Of a DNA stretch of 64,000 nucleotides, positions 1 to 15,161 are shown in pieces. The stretch's first letter is position 1; every line of letters starts with the position of its first letter. The translations under genes and the position numbers were made by a program. The DNA lies in assembly GCA_019634895.1 (NCBI GenBank), contig JAHCAM010000006.1:1-64000 (forward strand), given 5' to 3'. Under the pieces are notes generated by a model, which saw only the letters and a program-made list of their open reading frames with translations, did not search any database and was not told the origin of the DNA. Origin of the DNA: Steroidobacteraceae bacterium. Its GTDB lineage: Bacteria > Pseudomonadota > Gammaproteobacteria > Steroidobacterales > Steroidobacteraceae.

Positions 1-374
1 GTGTCGGCGGAACCGTCGGCGGAGTGGCCGGCGCAGCGGGCCGTACGACCGCCGGCATTGGCGGCACGGTCGGCGGCGCGGCAGGGGCTGCCGCGCGATC
101 GACCGGGGCGGTCGGCGGGCTGGACCTCGCCGGCGGCCTGCAGTCCGGCAGCCGCGGCGTGTTCGGCATGCGCGACCTGGAGCTCACGGGTGCCGCACAG
201 GGCGACGCGCAGGGTTCGGTGATCAGTTCCGCGCAGCGCAATGTGCGTCTCGAGAGCGGCACGCAGATGCTGATCGTCGCCGGGGCGCGCTCGGCGGAAC
301 GTACCGCGGAGTCCGCCGAAGACGCCCCGCCGGCCGATCCACCGGCGCGCGAAGTCCGCGACGACCGCCGCTGA
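1..374 (+). CDS. C-terminal part of a glycine-rich protein (truncated by window edge)
   Basis: The frame read from base 3 is open from the window edge to a stop at 374, so the 5' end of the gene is missing. The visible 123 residues begin with a Gly/Ala-rich stretch in which the unit GGTVGG(V/A)AGAA occurs twice, then a region with FGMRDLEL and a charged, Pro/Asp-rich tail. No enzyme motif is visible. The middle part (VISSAQRNVRLESGTQML) could be surface-exposed or beta-rich, but this is a guess. Family unknown. It ends 29 bases before the end of the convergent zapE gene. Confidence 0.5.
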   Translation, partial: VGGTVGGVAGAAGRTTAGIGGTVGGAAGAAARSTGAVGGLDLAGGLQSGSRGVFGMRDLELTGAAQGDAQGSVISSAQRNVRLESGTQMLIVAGARSAERTAESAEDAPPADPPAREVRDDRR

Positions 375-403
375 CACCGGCGCAACGGCTGCACGCGTGA
401 CGA

Positions 404-1516
404 CTACGGCCGGTGCGGCCGCGCGAGATAGGCGCGTCCCTGCATCTCGCTGAGTCGGCTCGCGGTCCGGCGGAACTCGAAGGCGAGCCGCTCGCCGCGG
501 TAGAGCCCATCCGGCAGGTCGGCGGCGGCGCTCAGGAACAGCTTGACGCCGCGGTCGTAGAACTCGTCCACCAGGGCGATGAAGCGGCGCGCGGCATCGT
601 CCTGCGACGCGTCCATGACCGGCACGCCGCCCACGAACACCGTGTGGTAGCAGCGCGCGATCTCGATGTAGTCGGCGGCCGCGCGCGGTCCTTCGCAGAG
701 CTCGCGGAAGTCGAACCACGCGATGTCGTCCGCCTCGCGCCTTGCCCGGATGGTCCGTCCGTTGATCTCGACGCGCGCATCCAGCTCCACCTCGCTGTCG
801 GCGATGCGGTCGAACTCGGCGGCCAGCCGGCGCTCCGCGTCCGCCGCGCCCGGCCCGAGGTACAGCGCCGCGCGCTCGAGCTGGCGCAGGCGGTAGTCGG
901 CGCCGCCGTCGAGCGCCTGCACGCGGCAGTGCCTCTCGATCAGCGCGATCGCGGGCAGGAAGCGCTCGCGCTGCAGGCCGCCTTCGTACAGCCTCGACGG
1001 CGGCAGGTTGGCGGTGGCGACCAGGGTCAGGCCCTGCCGGAACAGGGCATCGAACAGCGTCCCCAGGATCATCGCGTCGGCGACGTCGCTCACCGTGAAC
1101 TCGTCGAAGCACAGGATGCGCGCGCCGCCCGCGATGTCCGCGGCGACGCGGGCGAGCGGCGAGGGCAGCCTGCGGTGGCGCCGGAGCCCGGCATGCACGC
1201 CCTGCATGAAGCGGTGGAAATGCTCGCGCCGCTTGGCCTGCACCGGCAGCTCGGCGAAGAACTGGTCGAGCAGGAAGGTCTTGCCGCGGCCGACGTCGCC
1301 CCACAGCCAGAGTCCGCGCAGCGGCTGCGCGGCGCGCCTGCCGGGCAACAGCGACAGTCCGCGCCGGAGCAGCGAACCGGCGCCCTCGCGAGCGAGCACG
1401 CGCCGCCGCAGGTCCTCGAGGCGCGCCAGCGCCGCGTGCTGGGATGCGTCGAGCGCATGGCCGTGCGCGGCGAGGGCGGCCCGGCAGCGGGCAGTGAGCG
1501 GCGCGGGGGCGGTCAT
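404..1516 (-). CDS. zapE: AFG1-like ATPase, cell division protein ZapE
   Basis: Encodes a 370-residue P-loop ATPase of the AFG1/ZapE family. The Walker A motif GDVGRGKT is at residues 73-80 and the Walker B motif ILCFDEF ends near residue 140 (D138, E139). The family's HFHRFM segment precedes the Walker B. Length matches ZapE, which in E. coli acts at the Z-ring under stress and oxygen limitation; the eukaryotic relative LACE1/AFG1 acts in mitochondrial protein quality control. Its start lies 4 bases after the stop of the acetoacetyl-CoA synthetase gene, so it is probably the last gene of that transcript rather than an independent unit. Confidence 0.9.
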   Translation of the reverse strand: MTAPAPLTARCRAALAAHGHALDASQHAALARLEDLRRRVLAREGAGSLLRRGLSLLPGRRAAQPLRGLWLWGDVGRGKTFLLDQFFAELPVQAKRREHFHRFMQGVHAGLRRHRRLPSPLARVAADIAGGARILCFDEFTVSDVADAMILGTLFDALFRQGLTLVATANLPPSRLYEGGLQRERFLPAIALIERHCRVQALDGGADYRLRQLERAALYLGPGAADAERRLAAEFDRIADSEVELDARVEINGRTIRARREADDIAWFDFRELCEGPRAAADYIEIARCYHTVFVGGVPVMDASQDDAARRFIALVDEFYDRGVKLFLSAAADLPDGLYRGERLAFEFRRTASRLSEMQGRAYLARPHRP

Positions 1517-1520
1517 CGCG

Positions 1521-3463
<1,943 letters not shown>

Positions 3464-3467
<4 letters not shown>

Positions 3468-5062
3468 AGGTTCTGGTAGTTGGGTCCCGAGCCCCCTTCG
3501 GGCGTGGTCCAGGTGATGATCCCGTAGGGATCCTTGATGTCGCAGGCCTTGCAGTGCACGCAGTTGGCGGCGTTGATCTGCAGGCGCTTCCCGCCCGCGC
3601 CGTCGTCCACCATCTCGTATACCTGCGCCGGGCAGAAATGCTCGCAGGGATTGCCGAACTCGGTCACGCAGCGCGTCGCGCAGATTGTGGTGTCCGCGAC
3701 CTTGAGGTGCGCGGGCTGCGCCTCGTCGTGCACGTTGCCGGCATGGAACACCGCAGCCGGCCGGTCGCGCGGCGGCAGCTCGCGCCCGGTCCAGCCGCGC
3801 TCGACGACCGCCGCGGTTTCCAGCCGGTGCAGCGCGAGGTGATTGTCGCGATGCCCCAGCGTCCAGGGACTGCGGCCCACGGTGAGTGTCTCGAGCGCGC
3901 CATTCGCGAGTCCCCACCACAGTCCGCGATGGAAGCCCGGCTTGAAGTTGCGCACGCGCTTCAGCTCGTGGCCACCCGGCGAATCGCGCCAGCGCGCCTC
4001 GAAATCCGCGCTGTCGCCATGCGCGGCCAGGTGCTCGGCGGCCAGCGTGCCGCAGCGGATCGCCTGGTGCACGCCCTTGATCTTCGGCACGTTGAGCGTG
4101 CCTGCGGCGTCGCCGACGATCAGCAGCCCCGGCGCGTCCATGCGCGGCAGCGACTGCCAGCCGCCCGCGGCGATGGTGCGCGCGCCGTACGCGAGCAATT
4201 CGCCGCCGTCGAGCAGGGCGTGCAGGCGCGGGTGGTGCTTGAACTGCTGGAAGGCCTCGAACGGCCGGAAGCGCGGATCGGCGTAGTCGAGGCCGACGAC
4301 GTAGCCGACGTACACCCGGTCGCCGTCGAGGTGATAGACGAAGCTGCCGCCATAGGTGTGCGAGTCCACCGGCCAGCCGACGCTGTGCTGGATGAGCCCG
4401 GCTTCGGCGCGGCCGGGCGGCAGCTGCCAGAGTTCCTTGAAGCCGAGGCCGTAGGTCTGCGGCTCGCGCCCGTCGGCCAGCCCGAGCTTCGCGATCAGCT
4501 GCTTGGTCACGCTGCCGCGGCAGCCCTCGGCGAGGATCGTCGTGCCCGCGCGGATGTCGGCGCCCGGCGTGAAATTCGGGCCGGGCCGGCCGTCCTTGCC
4601 CACGCCCATGTCGCCGATGCGCACGCCGGCGACGCGGCCCTCCTCGATGAGCGCCTCCGCCGCGGCGAAACCGGGAAACACGTCCACGCCCATCGCCTCC
4701 GCGCGCTGCGCGATCCAGGGCATGAGCAGTCCGAGCGAGACGATGAAGTTGCCGCGGTTGTGCATTTGCGGCGGGTTCGGCAGGCGGATCGCCGATTTTC
4801 GCGTCAGGTAATGGAACTCGTCGCGCTTCGCGGGCACGCAGATCGCCGGCGGCGCGTCGCGCCACTCCGGCAGCAGCGCATCCAGCGGCTGCGGCTCCAT
4901 CACGCAGCCGGAGAGCATGTGCGCGCCGACCGACGCGCCCTTTTCGAGCACGCAGACGGAAAGGTCCGGCTTCAGCTGCTTGAGGCGGACTGCACAGGCG
5001 AGCCCGGCGGGACCGGCGCCGACGATCACGACGTCGTACTGCATGACGTCGCGATCGCTCAC
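3464..5062 (-). CDS. electron-transfer flavoprotein:ubiquinone oxidoreductase
   Basis: Encodes a 532-residue ETF-QO, which passes electrons from reduced ETF to ubiquinone at the membrane. The N-terminal FAD-binding GAGPAG follows VVIV; the C-terminal 4Fe-4S cluster ligands are visible as Cys477 (FCPA) and Cys501, Cys504 and Cys507 (CVHCKAC), and the family tail GPNYQNL is intact. The GTG at 5062 overlaps the upstream M16 stop as GTGA; an ATG six codons in (5044) is an alternative start. Placement beside isovaleryl-CoA dehydrogenase genes fits: it is the electron outlet for that flavoenzyme. The ETF alpha and beta genes are not in the window. Confidence 0.95.
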
Positions 5063-6444
5063 GGCATCTGCGCCCCTTGCAGCTGCGGCAGCCGGAGCAC
5101 GGCGTCCCGGACCTGCGCAAGGTCGCCGGCGACGACCACGCTCATCCGCTCCGGGCGGATGAAGCGCGCCGCGATGTCGCTCACCTGCTGCGGCGTCACC
5201 GCGTGCACGCTCGCGACCCAGTTCACCAGGAACTCCGGCGGCAGGCCGTGCAGGTCCATGAACGCGAGCTGGCCGAGCACCCCGTTCGGCGAGGAATTCG
5301 AGATGACGAACAGTCCCGCGCGATAGGCCTTGATCGCCTCGAGCTCCGCCGCGGGCGGCGCCTCGCGCTGCAGGCGGTCGATCTCCCGGTAGATCTCGGT
5401 GAGCGCGTCCGCCGTGTGCTCCGTCGTCACCTCGGCCGAGAGCACCCAGAGCGCGGTGCCGCGGCGCGCGCTGATCGCGGAATCCGGCGAGTAGCTGTAG
5501 CCCTTGTCCTCGCGGATGTTGGCGGTGATGCGCGAGCCGAAGGACCCGCCCAGCAGGCTGTTCATGATCGTGGTCGGGAAATAGAGCGCATGCGCCGGAT
5601 GCGGAACCGGCACCGCGATGCGGATCGACGACTGCGGCGCGCCCGGCGTGTCGATCAGCGCGAGCTGCAGCGTGTCGGCAGGCGTCGCCGGCAGAACGGT
5701 GGGCGCCGCGCCGCCGCGCCAGTCGCCGAATGCGCGGCGCAGCGCCGATTCGACCAGCGCGCGGTCGTAGCGGCCGGCGACGTAGACGTGCGTACGGCGC
5801 GCGCCGAAGTTGCGGCCATGGAAGGCGCGCAGGTCGTCGATGCCGTAGCCGGCGAGCTGGCCGGGCCGGGGGAACGCGCGGCCGAACGGGTGGTCGCCGT
5901 ACGCGAGGCGCGCCAGCGCCTCGCCGGCCAGCGACTGCGGGTCGGCGCGCGCGACGGCGAGGCTGCGCTCGAAGTTCGACAGCACGCGGGGCAGTTCGGC
6001 GGCCGGGAATGCGGGATTGCGCAGCACGTCCGCGACCAGGTCGACCGCGTCCGCCGCGTGCTCCGACAGCACCGAGATGCCGACGGTCGCCTGCTCGGCG
6101 CCGGCGCCGACGTTGAGCGAGCCGCCCATGCCCGCGGCGGCCTCCGCGATCGCGGGCGCGGCGCGCGTCGTCGTGCCTTCCTTCATCATTTCCATGGTGA
6201 CGTCCGCGAGCCAGGTGGACTCGCCGTCGTCGATGTTGCCGGTGCGCACCACGGCGAGCACCGTCACCTTCGGCACCGCGCCGTAGTCGATGAAGGTCAG
6301 CGACAGGCCGTTGTCCAGCTCGAGGTGATCGCGCCCCGGCAGGCGGAAGCCGCGCGGCTCGCCCGGCGCGGGCGGCAGCTCGCGCGGTTGCGCGCCCGCG
6401 GCGAACGCCGCGAGCAGCAGCAGCGCAGCGGCCACGCGCCTCAC
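5059..6444 (-). CDS. M16 family peptidase-like protein, non-catalytic partner
   Basis: Encodes about 461 residues from the GTG at 6444, which overlaps the upstream M16 gene as GTGA. A signal peptide is evident ([18 protein letters not shown]). It has the two-domain M16 fold signature, but at the position of the zinc site it reads [17 protein letters not shown], without HxxEH, so it should not bind zinc. The second half keeps the typical [11 protein letters not shown] and EDKGYSYSP segments. In the M16B family such proteins pair with a catalytic subunit, here the product of the next gene upstream. Periplasmic location inferred. Confidence 0.88.
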   Translation of the reverse strand: MRRVAAALLLLAAFAAGAQPRELPPAPGEPRGFRLPGRDHLELDNGLSLTFIDYGAVPKVTVLAVVRTGNIDDGESTWLADVTMEMMKEGTTTRAAPAIAEAAAGMGGSLNVGAGAEQATVGISVLSEHAADAVDLVADVLRNPAFPAAELPRVLSNFERSLAVARADPQSLAGEALARLAYGDHPFGRAFPRPGQLAGYGIDDLRAFHGRNFGARRTHVYVAGRYDRALVESALRRAFGDWRGGAAPTVLPATPADTLQLALIDTPGAPQSSIRIAVPVPHPAHALYFPTTIMNSLLGGSFGSRITANIREDKGYSYSPDSAISARRGTALWVLSAEVTTEHTADALTEIYREIDRLQREAPPAAELEAIKAYRAGLFVISNSSPNGVLGQLAFMDLHGLPPEFLVNWVASVHAVTPQQVSDIAARFIRPERMSVVVAGDLAQVRDAVLRLPQLQGAQMP

Positions 6445-7853
6445 GTCCCGGCTCCGGGTGCGGCGCTCCCGGGCTCGACGATCTGCACCGTGCGCCGCGC
6501 CGGCGTCAGGTACCGTCGTGCCACCTCGCTGACGAGTTCCGGCGTCACCGCGCGCAGCTCCTGCTCGATGCGGTTGACGCGCGCCGGGTCGTCGTCGAAC
6601 AGGGCGAAGGAGGCGAGCAGGTCCACGAGCCCGAAGCGCGTGCTCGAGCCCGCGAGCCCGTAGAGCGCCGAGCGCGTCTTGGTCAACGCGCGCTGCATCT
6701 GCGCGGCCGTGGGCGGCGCGGACTGCAGGCGCGCGATTTCGGCATCGACTTCGGCGACGATGGCGGCGGGGTCGACGGCCGGGTCGTGCACGAGGTACAG
6801 CATCCACAGCATCGGGCCGTCGTAGGTGAATTCGTTGCCGAGCAGGTTGATGCCGCCCGCGACCGAGCCGGTGTAGCCGCGCTGCTGCACCAGGCGCTGC
6901 CACAGCAGGCTGTCTTCGCCCTGCAGCAGGATCTGGTCGAGCAGGCTGAAGGCCCAGTGCTCCGGCGTGCCGCGCTCGGGAACGTGCCAGGCGAGCGCCA
7001 GCGCCGGGCGCGGCGCGAGCCGGTCCACGTAGGAATCACGGCGCTCCGCGGTCTGCACGGGCTCCGCGATGTCGGGCCGCGGCGGCTGCGGGCGCGCCGG
7101 GACCGCGGCGAAATACTTCGTGATCCAGGCGCGCGCGGCGGCGGCGTCGAAATCGCCGGCCACCACCAGCACGGCGTTGTTCGGCGCGTAATAGGTGTCG
7201 AAGAACTCGCGCGCGTCCTCGAGCGTCGCGGCATCGAGGTCGTCCAGGTCGCCGTAGAAGTTGTGGGCGTTGTGCCAGTTCACGTTCGCGACCTGCGGCA
7301 CCGTCAGCCAGGGGAAACCGCCGTAGGGCTGGTTCAGCACGTTGACGCGCACCTCGTTCTTGACCACGCCCTGCTGGTTCACGAGGTTGTCCTGCGTGAT
7401 CGCGAGCGACTGCATGCGGTCGGCCTCGGCCCACAGCACGGTCTCGAGCACGTGCGCCGGGACGATCTGGAAGTAGTTGGTGTAGTCGAAGGTGGTCGAG
7501 CCGTTGACCACGCCGCCGTTGCCCTCGATCAGGCGGATGAACTCCATCTTGCCGAGGTTGGCGGAGCCCTGGAACATCAGGTGCTCGAACAGGTGCGCGA
7601 AGCCGGTGCGGCCCTTCGGCTCGATGCGGAAGCCGATGCGGTAGTAGACGCCGACCGTGACGGTCGGTGCCGAGTCGTCGCGCGACAGCACGACCTTCAG
7701 GCCGTTGTCGAGCGTGTAGTACTCGACCGGGATGTTGAAGCCGGCTGCGGCGCCCGCGTCAGCCGCCGCAGGTCCGTCCCTGGCCGGCTGCGCGCTGCAC
7801 GCGGCGAGCGCAAGCGCGCAGACCAGGCCGATCGCGCTGCCGTGACGGCTCAA
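6441..7853 (-). CDS. M16 family zinc peptidase, predicted lipoprotein, catalytic subunit
   Basis: Encodes a 470-residue pitrilysin-type peptidase. A lipobox (LAAC) puts the lipid-modified cysteine at residue 19. The inverted zinc motif HLFEH lies at residues 87-91, and the third ligand is predicted to be Glu167 in VKNEVRV, 76 residues after the second histidine, as expected for M16. It overlaps both neighbours by 4 bases: the SDR gene upstream and the non-catalytic M16 gene downstream. The two M16 proteins probably form a heterodimer at a membrane facing the periplasm. Its substrate and its link to acyl-CoA catabolism are unknown. Confidence 0.9.
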   Translation of the reverse strand: MSRHGSAIGLVCALALAACSAQPARDGPAAADAGAAAGFNIPVEYYTLDNGLKVVLSRDDSAPTVTVGVYYRIGFRIEPKGRTGFAHLFEHLMFQGSANLGKMEFIRLIEGNGGVVNGSTTFDYTNYFQIVPAHVLETVLWAEADRMQSLAITQDNLVNQQGVVKNEVRVNVLNQPYGGFPWLTVPQVANVNWHNAHNFYGDLDDLDAATLEDAREFFDTYYAPNNAVLVVAGDFDAAAARAWITKYFAAVPARPQPPRPDIAEPVQTAERRDSYVDRLAPRPALALAWHVPERGTPEHWAFSLLDQILLQGEDSLLWQRLVQQRGYTGSVAGGINLLGNEFTYDGPMLWMLYLVHDPAVDPAAIVAEVDAEIARLQSAPPTAAQMQRALTKTRSALYGLAGSSTRFGLVDLLASFALFDDDPARVNRIEQELRAVTPELVSEVARRYLTPARRTVQIVEPGSAAPGAGT

Positions 7854-8617
7854 CGCGGGGCCATCCGGATGGCGCCGTCCAATCGGATCGTGGTGCCGTT
7901 CAGCATGGCATTGGTGCAGATCGCCGCGACCAGGTCGGCGTACTCCTGCGGTCGCCCGAGCCGTGGCGGGAACGGCACCTGCCTGCCGAGCGAGTCCTGC
8001 GCTTCCTGCGGCAGGCCCGCCATCATCGGCGTCTGGAAGATCCCCGGCGCGATGCCGACCACGCGGATGCCGAAGCGCGCCAGTTCGCGTGCCAGCGGCA
8101 GCACCATTCCCGCGACTGCCGCCTTCGACGTCGCATAGGCCACCTGGCCGACCTGGCCCTCGAAGGCCGCGACCGAGGCGGTGTGGATCAGCAGGCCGCG
8201 CTCGCCGTCGGCGTCCGGCGGGTTCGACTGCATGATCGCGGCTGCCGCGCGGTCCTGCAGGAAGGTGCCGAGCACGTTGATGTCCATGACGCGCCGGAAG
8301 GCGGCCTGCGTCAGCGGGCCGTCCTTGCCGAGCAGCTTGCCGGGCGTGGCGACGCCGGCGCAGGACACCGAGAGGTTCAGGCCGCCCATGCGCTCCGCCG
8401 CTTCGCGCACCGCCGCATCCACGTCGGCCTCGCGGGTGACGTCGCAGTGGCGATAGCTCGCCGCGGCGCCAAGCGCAGCCGCCGCCCTGGCGCCGGCCTC
8501 GTCCTGCACGTCGAGCAGGGCGACCTTGCCGCCCGCGGCGACGAGGCGATCAGCGGTCGCGAGCCCGAGTCCCGACGCCCCGCCCGAAATGACTGCGCGC
8601 ACCTGTTCGAGTTTCAT
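7850..8617 (-). CDS. SDR-family 3-hydroxyacyl-CoA dehydrogenase, type II-like
   Basis: Encodes a 255-residue classical short-chain dehydrogenase. It has the NAD-binding GGASGLG near the N-terminus, a Ser (TASVAAFEG) with YATSK as catalytic Tyr/Lys, and PGIFQTPMM. The long loop after CAGVATPGK and the end NGTTIRLDGAIRM resemble the HSD17B10-like 3-hydroxyacyl-CoA / 3-hydroxy-2-methylbutyryl-CoA dehydrogenases, which act in isoleucine and fatty-acid breakdown. The purine-rich GGGGGAA sits just upstream of the ATG. Context with liu genes supports a branched-chain acyl-CoA role; the exact substrate is inferred. Confidence 0.85.
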   Translation of the reverse strand: MKLEQVRAVISGGASGLGLATADRLVAAGGKVALLDVQDEAGARAAAALGAAASYRHCDVTREADVDAAVREAAERMGGLNLSVSCAGVATPGKLLGKDGPLTQAAFRRVMDINVLGTFLQDRAAAAIMQSNPPDADGERGLLIHTASVAAFEGQVGQVAYATSKAAVAGMVLPLARELARFGIRVVGIAPGIFQTPMMAGLPQEAQDSLGRQVPFPPRLGRPQEYADLVAAICTNAMLNGTTIRLDGAIRMAPR

Positions 8618-8692
8618 GGCCGGTATTCCCCCGCGCCCAGTTTACAGCCTCGGGCCCGCGGGGCGGCGCGGCCTGCGACCGGCGCCGGCTCC

Positions 8693-9454
8693 TCAGAGAC
8701 GAAGGCCGCCGTCCACCTCGACGACCCGGCCGGTCAGGAAATCGTTCTCGGCGATGTAGACCGCGGTGGCGGCGATCTCGGCCGGCTGGCCGAGCCGGCG
8801 CAGCGGCACCGTGCTCGTGACCCTGGCGACCAGTTCGGGCTTCATCGCGGCCAGGATGTCCGTGGCGCAGAACCCGGGCGCGATCGCGGCGCTCCTGATG
8901 CCGTGGCGCGCGAGTTCCTTGGCCCAGACCACGGTCATCGCCGCAACGCCCGCCTTGGTCGCGGAGTAGTTGGTCTGGCCGACGTTGCCCTTGCGCGAGA
9001 TCGAGGAGATGTTGATGATCAGGCCGCCGTTGCCGAGCCGGATCATGCGTTCCGCCGCCTCGCGCGCGCACAGGAAGACGCCGGTCAGGTTGACGCCGAG
9101 CACCGCGTTCCATTGCTCCAGCGACATCTTGCCGGCCACCGCGCCGTCCTTGACCTTGACCAGCAGGGCGTCCCGGGTGATGCCGGCGTTGTTGATGAGG
9201 ATGTCGAGGCGGCCGAGGTCGGCGACCACGGCGTCGAGGCTCGCGGTGACCGCGGACTCGTTTGCGACGTCCACGGCATAGGCCCTGGCGCGGACCCCTG
9301 CGGAATCGCACAGCGCGCAGGTCGCGCGCGCCTCGTCGGCATTGATGTCCAGTGCGGCGATGTCCGCCCCCCTGGCGGCGAAGGCCGTCGCGATCGCGCG
9401 GCCGAGACCGCGGCCAGCGCCGGTCACGACGACTACCTTGCGTGCAAGCTGCAT
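8693..9454 (-). CDS. SDR-family oxidoreductase, FabG/PhaB-like
   Basis: Encodes 253 residues of a classical SDR: TGAGRGLG cofactor loop, NNAGI, catalytic Ser in NISSISRKGN, YSATK as Tyr/Lys, and PGFCATD. The end GRVVEVDGGLRL is typical. GNVGQTNYSATKAG resembles FabG and acetoacetyl-CoA reductases (PhaB), so a 3-oxoacyl thioester reductase or the reverse dehydrogenase is likely. I chose the ATG at 9454 because AAAGGA stands just upstream; in-frame extension to 9493 adds 13 non-conserved residues. It is separated from the genes on either side by 75-86 bases, so it may have its own promoter. Confidence 0.8.
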   Translation of the reverse strand: MQLARKVVVVTGAGRGLGRAIATAFAARGADIAALDINADEARATCALCDSAGVRARAYAVDVANESAVTASLDAVVADLGRLDILINNAGITRDALLVKVKDGAVAGKMSLEQWNAVLGVNLTGVFLCAREAAERMIRLGNGGLIINISSISRKGNVGQTNYSATKAGVAAMTVVWAKELARHGIRSAAIAPGFCATDILAAMKPELVARVTSTVPLRRLGQPAEIAATAVYIAENDFLTGRVVEVDGGLRL

Positions 9455-9540
9455 GCGGTCCTTTACTGCACCCGCGAAAGAGGGGGCAGACAACTCAATG
9501 GGTTCAGGACGTTAGCGGCTCTTGCGGCGCAACACAACTG

Positions 9541-11501
<1,961 letters not shown>

Positions 11502-11505
<4 letters not shown>

Positions 11506-12298
11506 GGCTCGCCGCGGATCCAGCCCGGCTTGCGCCGCTCCAGGAATGCCGTCAGTCCCTCGCGCGCCTCGTCGCCGGCGCGCACCCTCGCGATCCAGCG
11601 CGAGGTGTCGTACAGCAGCGCTTCGTCGCCCGCGCCGCTGCGGCCGGTCACGTGGCGCAGCAGCTGCTTGATCTCTGCCTGCGCCCGCGGGCCGCCGGCG
11701 AGCAGCGCCTCGGTGATCCGCTGCAGCAGCGCGGGCAGGGCGGCGCCGTCCGCGACCTCGTGCACGAGGCCGGCCGCCTTCGCCGTCGCCGCATCCATCG
11801 CCTCGCCGGTCAGGAACCAGCGGTGCGCCTGGCGGGCGCCGATGGCGCGGATCACGTAGGGCGAGATCATGGCCGGCACCAGCCCGAGCCGGACTTCCGA
11901 GAGTGCGAAGCGCGCGCGGTCCGAGGCGAGCGCGATGTCGCAGCAGGCGACGAGGCCGACCGCGCCGCCCATCGCGGCGCCGTTGACGACCGCGACGGTC
12001 GGTTGCGGCAGCCGCTCGAGCGCCTCGAGCATGCCGGCGAAGCGCCGCGCGTCGGCCTCGTTCTGCGCGGGCGGGGCCGAGCCCGCCTCGCGCATCTCGC
12101 CGATGTCGGCCCCGGCGCAGAAGACCTCGCCCGCGCCGGTCAGGACGACGGCGCGCACGGCGTGATCGGCGGCGAGCGCAGCGACCGCCCCGGTGAGGCG
12201 GACGACCAGCTCGCCCGACAGCGCGTTGCGGGCTTCGGGCCGGTCGAGCGTCAGCGTGACGATGCCGCGCGGATCGCGCGTGACGGCGAGCATCGGCG

Positions 12299-12302
<4 letters not shown>
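11502..12302 (-). CDS. liuC: 3-methylglutaconyl-CoA hydratase (enoyl-CoA hydratase family)
   Basis: Encodes about 266 residues of the crotonase superfamily. The oxyanion-hole segments are visible: CAGADIGEM and [11 protein letters not shown], followed by [19 protein letters not shown]. It hydrates 3-methylglutaconyl-CoA to HMG-CoA in leucine catabolism, inferred from its place between the two MCC subunits. The GTG at 12302 is taken as start because it overlaps the liuB stop as GTGA; an ATG three codons further in (12293) is the alternative. Confidence 0.9.
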
Positions 12303-13905
<1,603 letters not shown>

Positions 13906-13909
<4 letters not shown>

Positions 13910-15072
13910 GGCGTGGTCGCGCGGAACAGTTCGCGCCCGATCAGCATGCGGCGGATCTCGTTGGTGCCGGCGCCGATCTCGTAGAGCTTCGCATCGCGCA
14001 GGATGCGCCCGGCGGGATACTCGTTGATGTAGCCGTTGCCGCCCAGCATCTGGATCGCCTCGAGCCCGGCCTGGGTCGCCCGCTCGGAGGCGACCAGCAG
14101 GCAGGCCGCCGCATCGTAGCGCGTGGTCCTGCCCGCGTCGCAGGCGCGTGCGACCGCATAGGCATAGGCGCGCGAAGCGTTGCAGGCGGCGTACAGGTCG
14201 GCGAGCTTGGCCTGCATCAGCTGGAAAGTGCCGATCGGCCGGCCGAACTGCTCGCGGTCGTGCAGGTAGGGGACGACGATATCGAGTGCGGCCCGCATCA
14301 GGCCGAGCGGCCCGCCGGTCAGCACCACGCGCTCGTAGTCGAGCCCCGACATCAGGATCTCGGCGCCGCCGCCCTCGCGGCCGAGCAGATTCGCCTGCGG
14401 CAGGAAGCAGTCCTCGAACACCAGTTCGCAGGTGTCCGACCCGCGCATGCCGAACTTGTCCAGTTTCTGCGCGGCCCGGAAGCCCCTCATCCCGCGCTCG
14501 ACGATGAAGGCGGTGATGCCGGCGGCGCCGGAGCCCGGTGCAACCGTCGCATAGACGACCGAGGTGTCCGCCTCCGGGCCGTTGGTGATCCACATCTTGC
14601 TGCCATTCAGCAGCCAGCCGCCGTCGCGGCGCTCGGCGCGGGTGCGCATCGAGACCACGTCGGAACCCGAGCCCGGCTCGCTCATCGCCAGCGCGCCGAC
14701 GTCCTCGCCGCTCACCAGGCGGGGGAGGTAGCGCTGCTTCTGTTCCTCGGTGCCGAAGCGCCGCAACTGGTTCACGCACAGGTTGGAGTGCGCGCCGTAG
14801 GACAGGCCGATGGAGCCCGAGACCCGGCTGATTTCCTCCATGGCGACGACGTGTTCGAGGTAGCCGAAGCCGAGTCCGCCGTATGCTTCGGGAACCGTCA
14901 TGCCGAGCAGGCCCATCGCGCCCATCTCCGGCCACAGCTCGCGCGGAAAGCGGTTGCTGCGGTCGATCAGGTCGGCCTGCGGCGCAATGCGCTTCAGCGC
15001 GAACTCGCGCACCGCCTGGCGCAGTTCATCGACGCGCTCGCCGAGCTGGAAGTCGAAATCGACCGGGAACAT
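13906..15072 (-). CDS. liuA: isovaleryl-CoA dehydrogenase
   Basis: Encodes 388 residues of the acyl-CoA dehydrogenase family: the FAD/substrate segments [16 protein letters not shown] and WITNGPEAD, then [50 protein letters not shown] C-terminus. It oxidises isovaleryl-CoA to 3-methylcrotonyl-CoA, delivering electrons to ETF and then to ETF-QO, encoded in the same direction 9 kb downstream. The ATG at 15072 has an AGGGG ribosome site 7-10 bases upstream and lies about 30 bases after the predicted transcription start. First gene of the liu operon. Confidence 0.93.
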
Positions 15073-15108
15073 GCGTGCGCCCCTGACGTGGCCGGCCTTG
15101 CGTATGGA

Positions 15109-15137
15109 ATCATATTGTCCGACAATCAGACAGGCAA
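15109..15137 (-). promoter_or_regulatory. sigma-70 promoter of the liuABCD operon
   Basis: On the minus strand, TTGCCT (15137-15132) and TATGAT (15114-15109) are separated by exactly 17 bases. The hexamers match the consensus at 4/6 and 5/6. Transcription would start near 15102, about 30 bases before the liuA ATG. A FadR-type palindrome fills the spacer, so binding there should block RNA polymerase. Confidence 0.6.
15114..15126. promoter_or_regulatory. predicted GntR/FadR-type operator between -35 and -10 of liuA
   Basis: ATTGTCCGACAAT is a perfect inverted repeat of two 6-base arms around one central base. Its core TTGTCCGACAA fits TNGTNNNACNA, the pattern known for FadR-subfamily GntR regulators. 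It lies 36 bases upstream of the regulator's own start and inside the liuA promoter spacer, so the divergently encoded regulator is the obvious candidate ligand and probably also controls itself. Confidence 0.65.
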
Positions 15138-15161
15138 GTCCATGTTGTAAAAGGGTGACCC

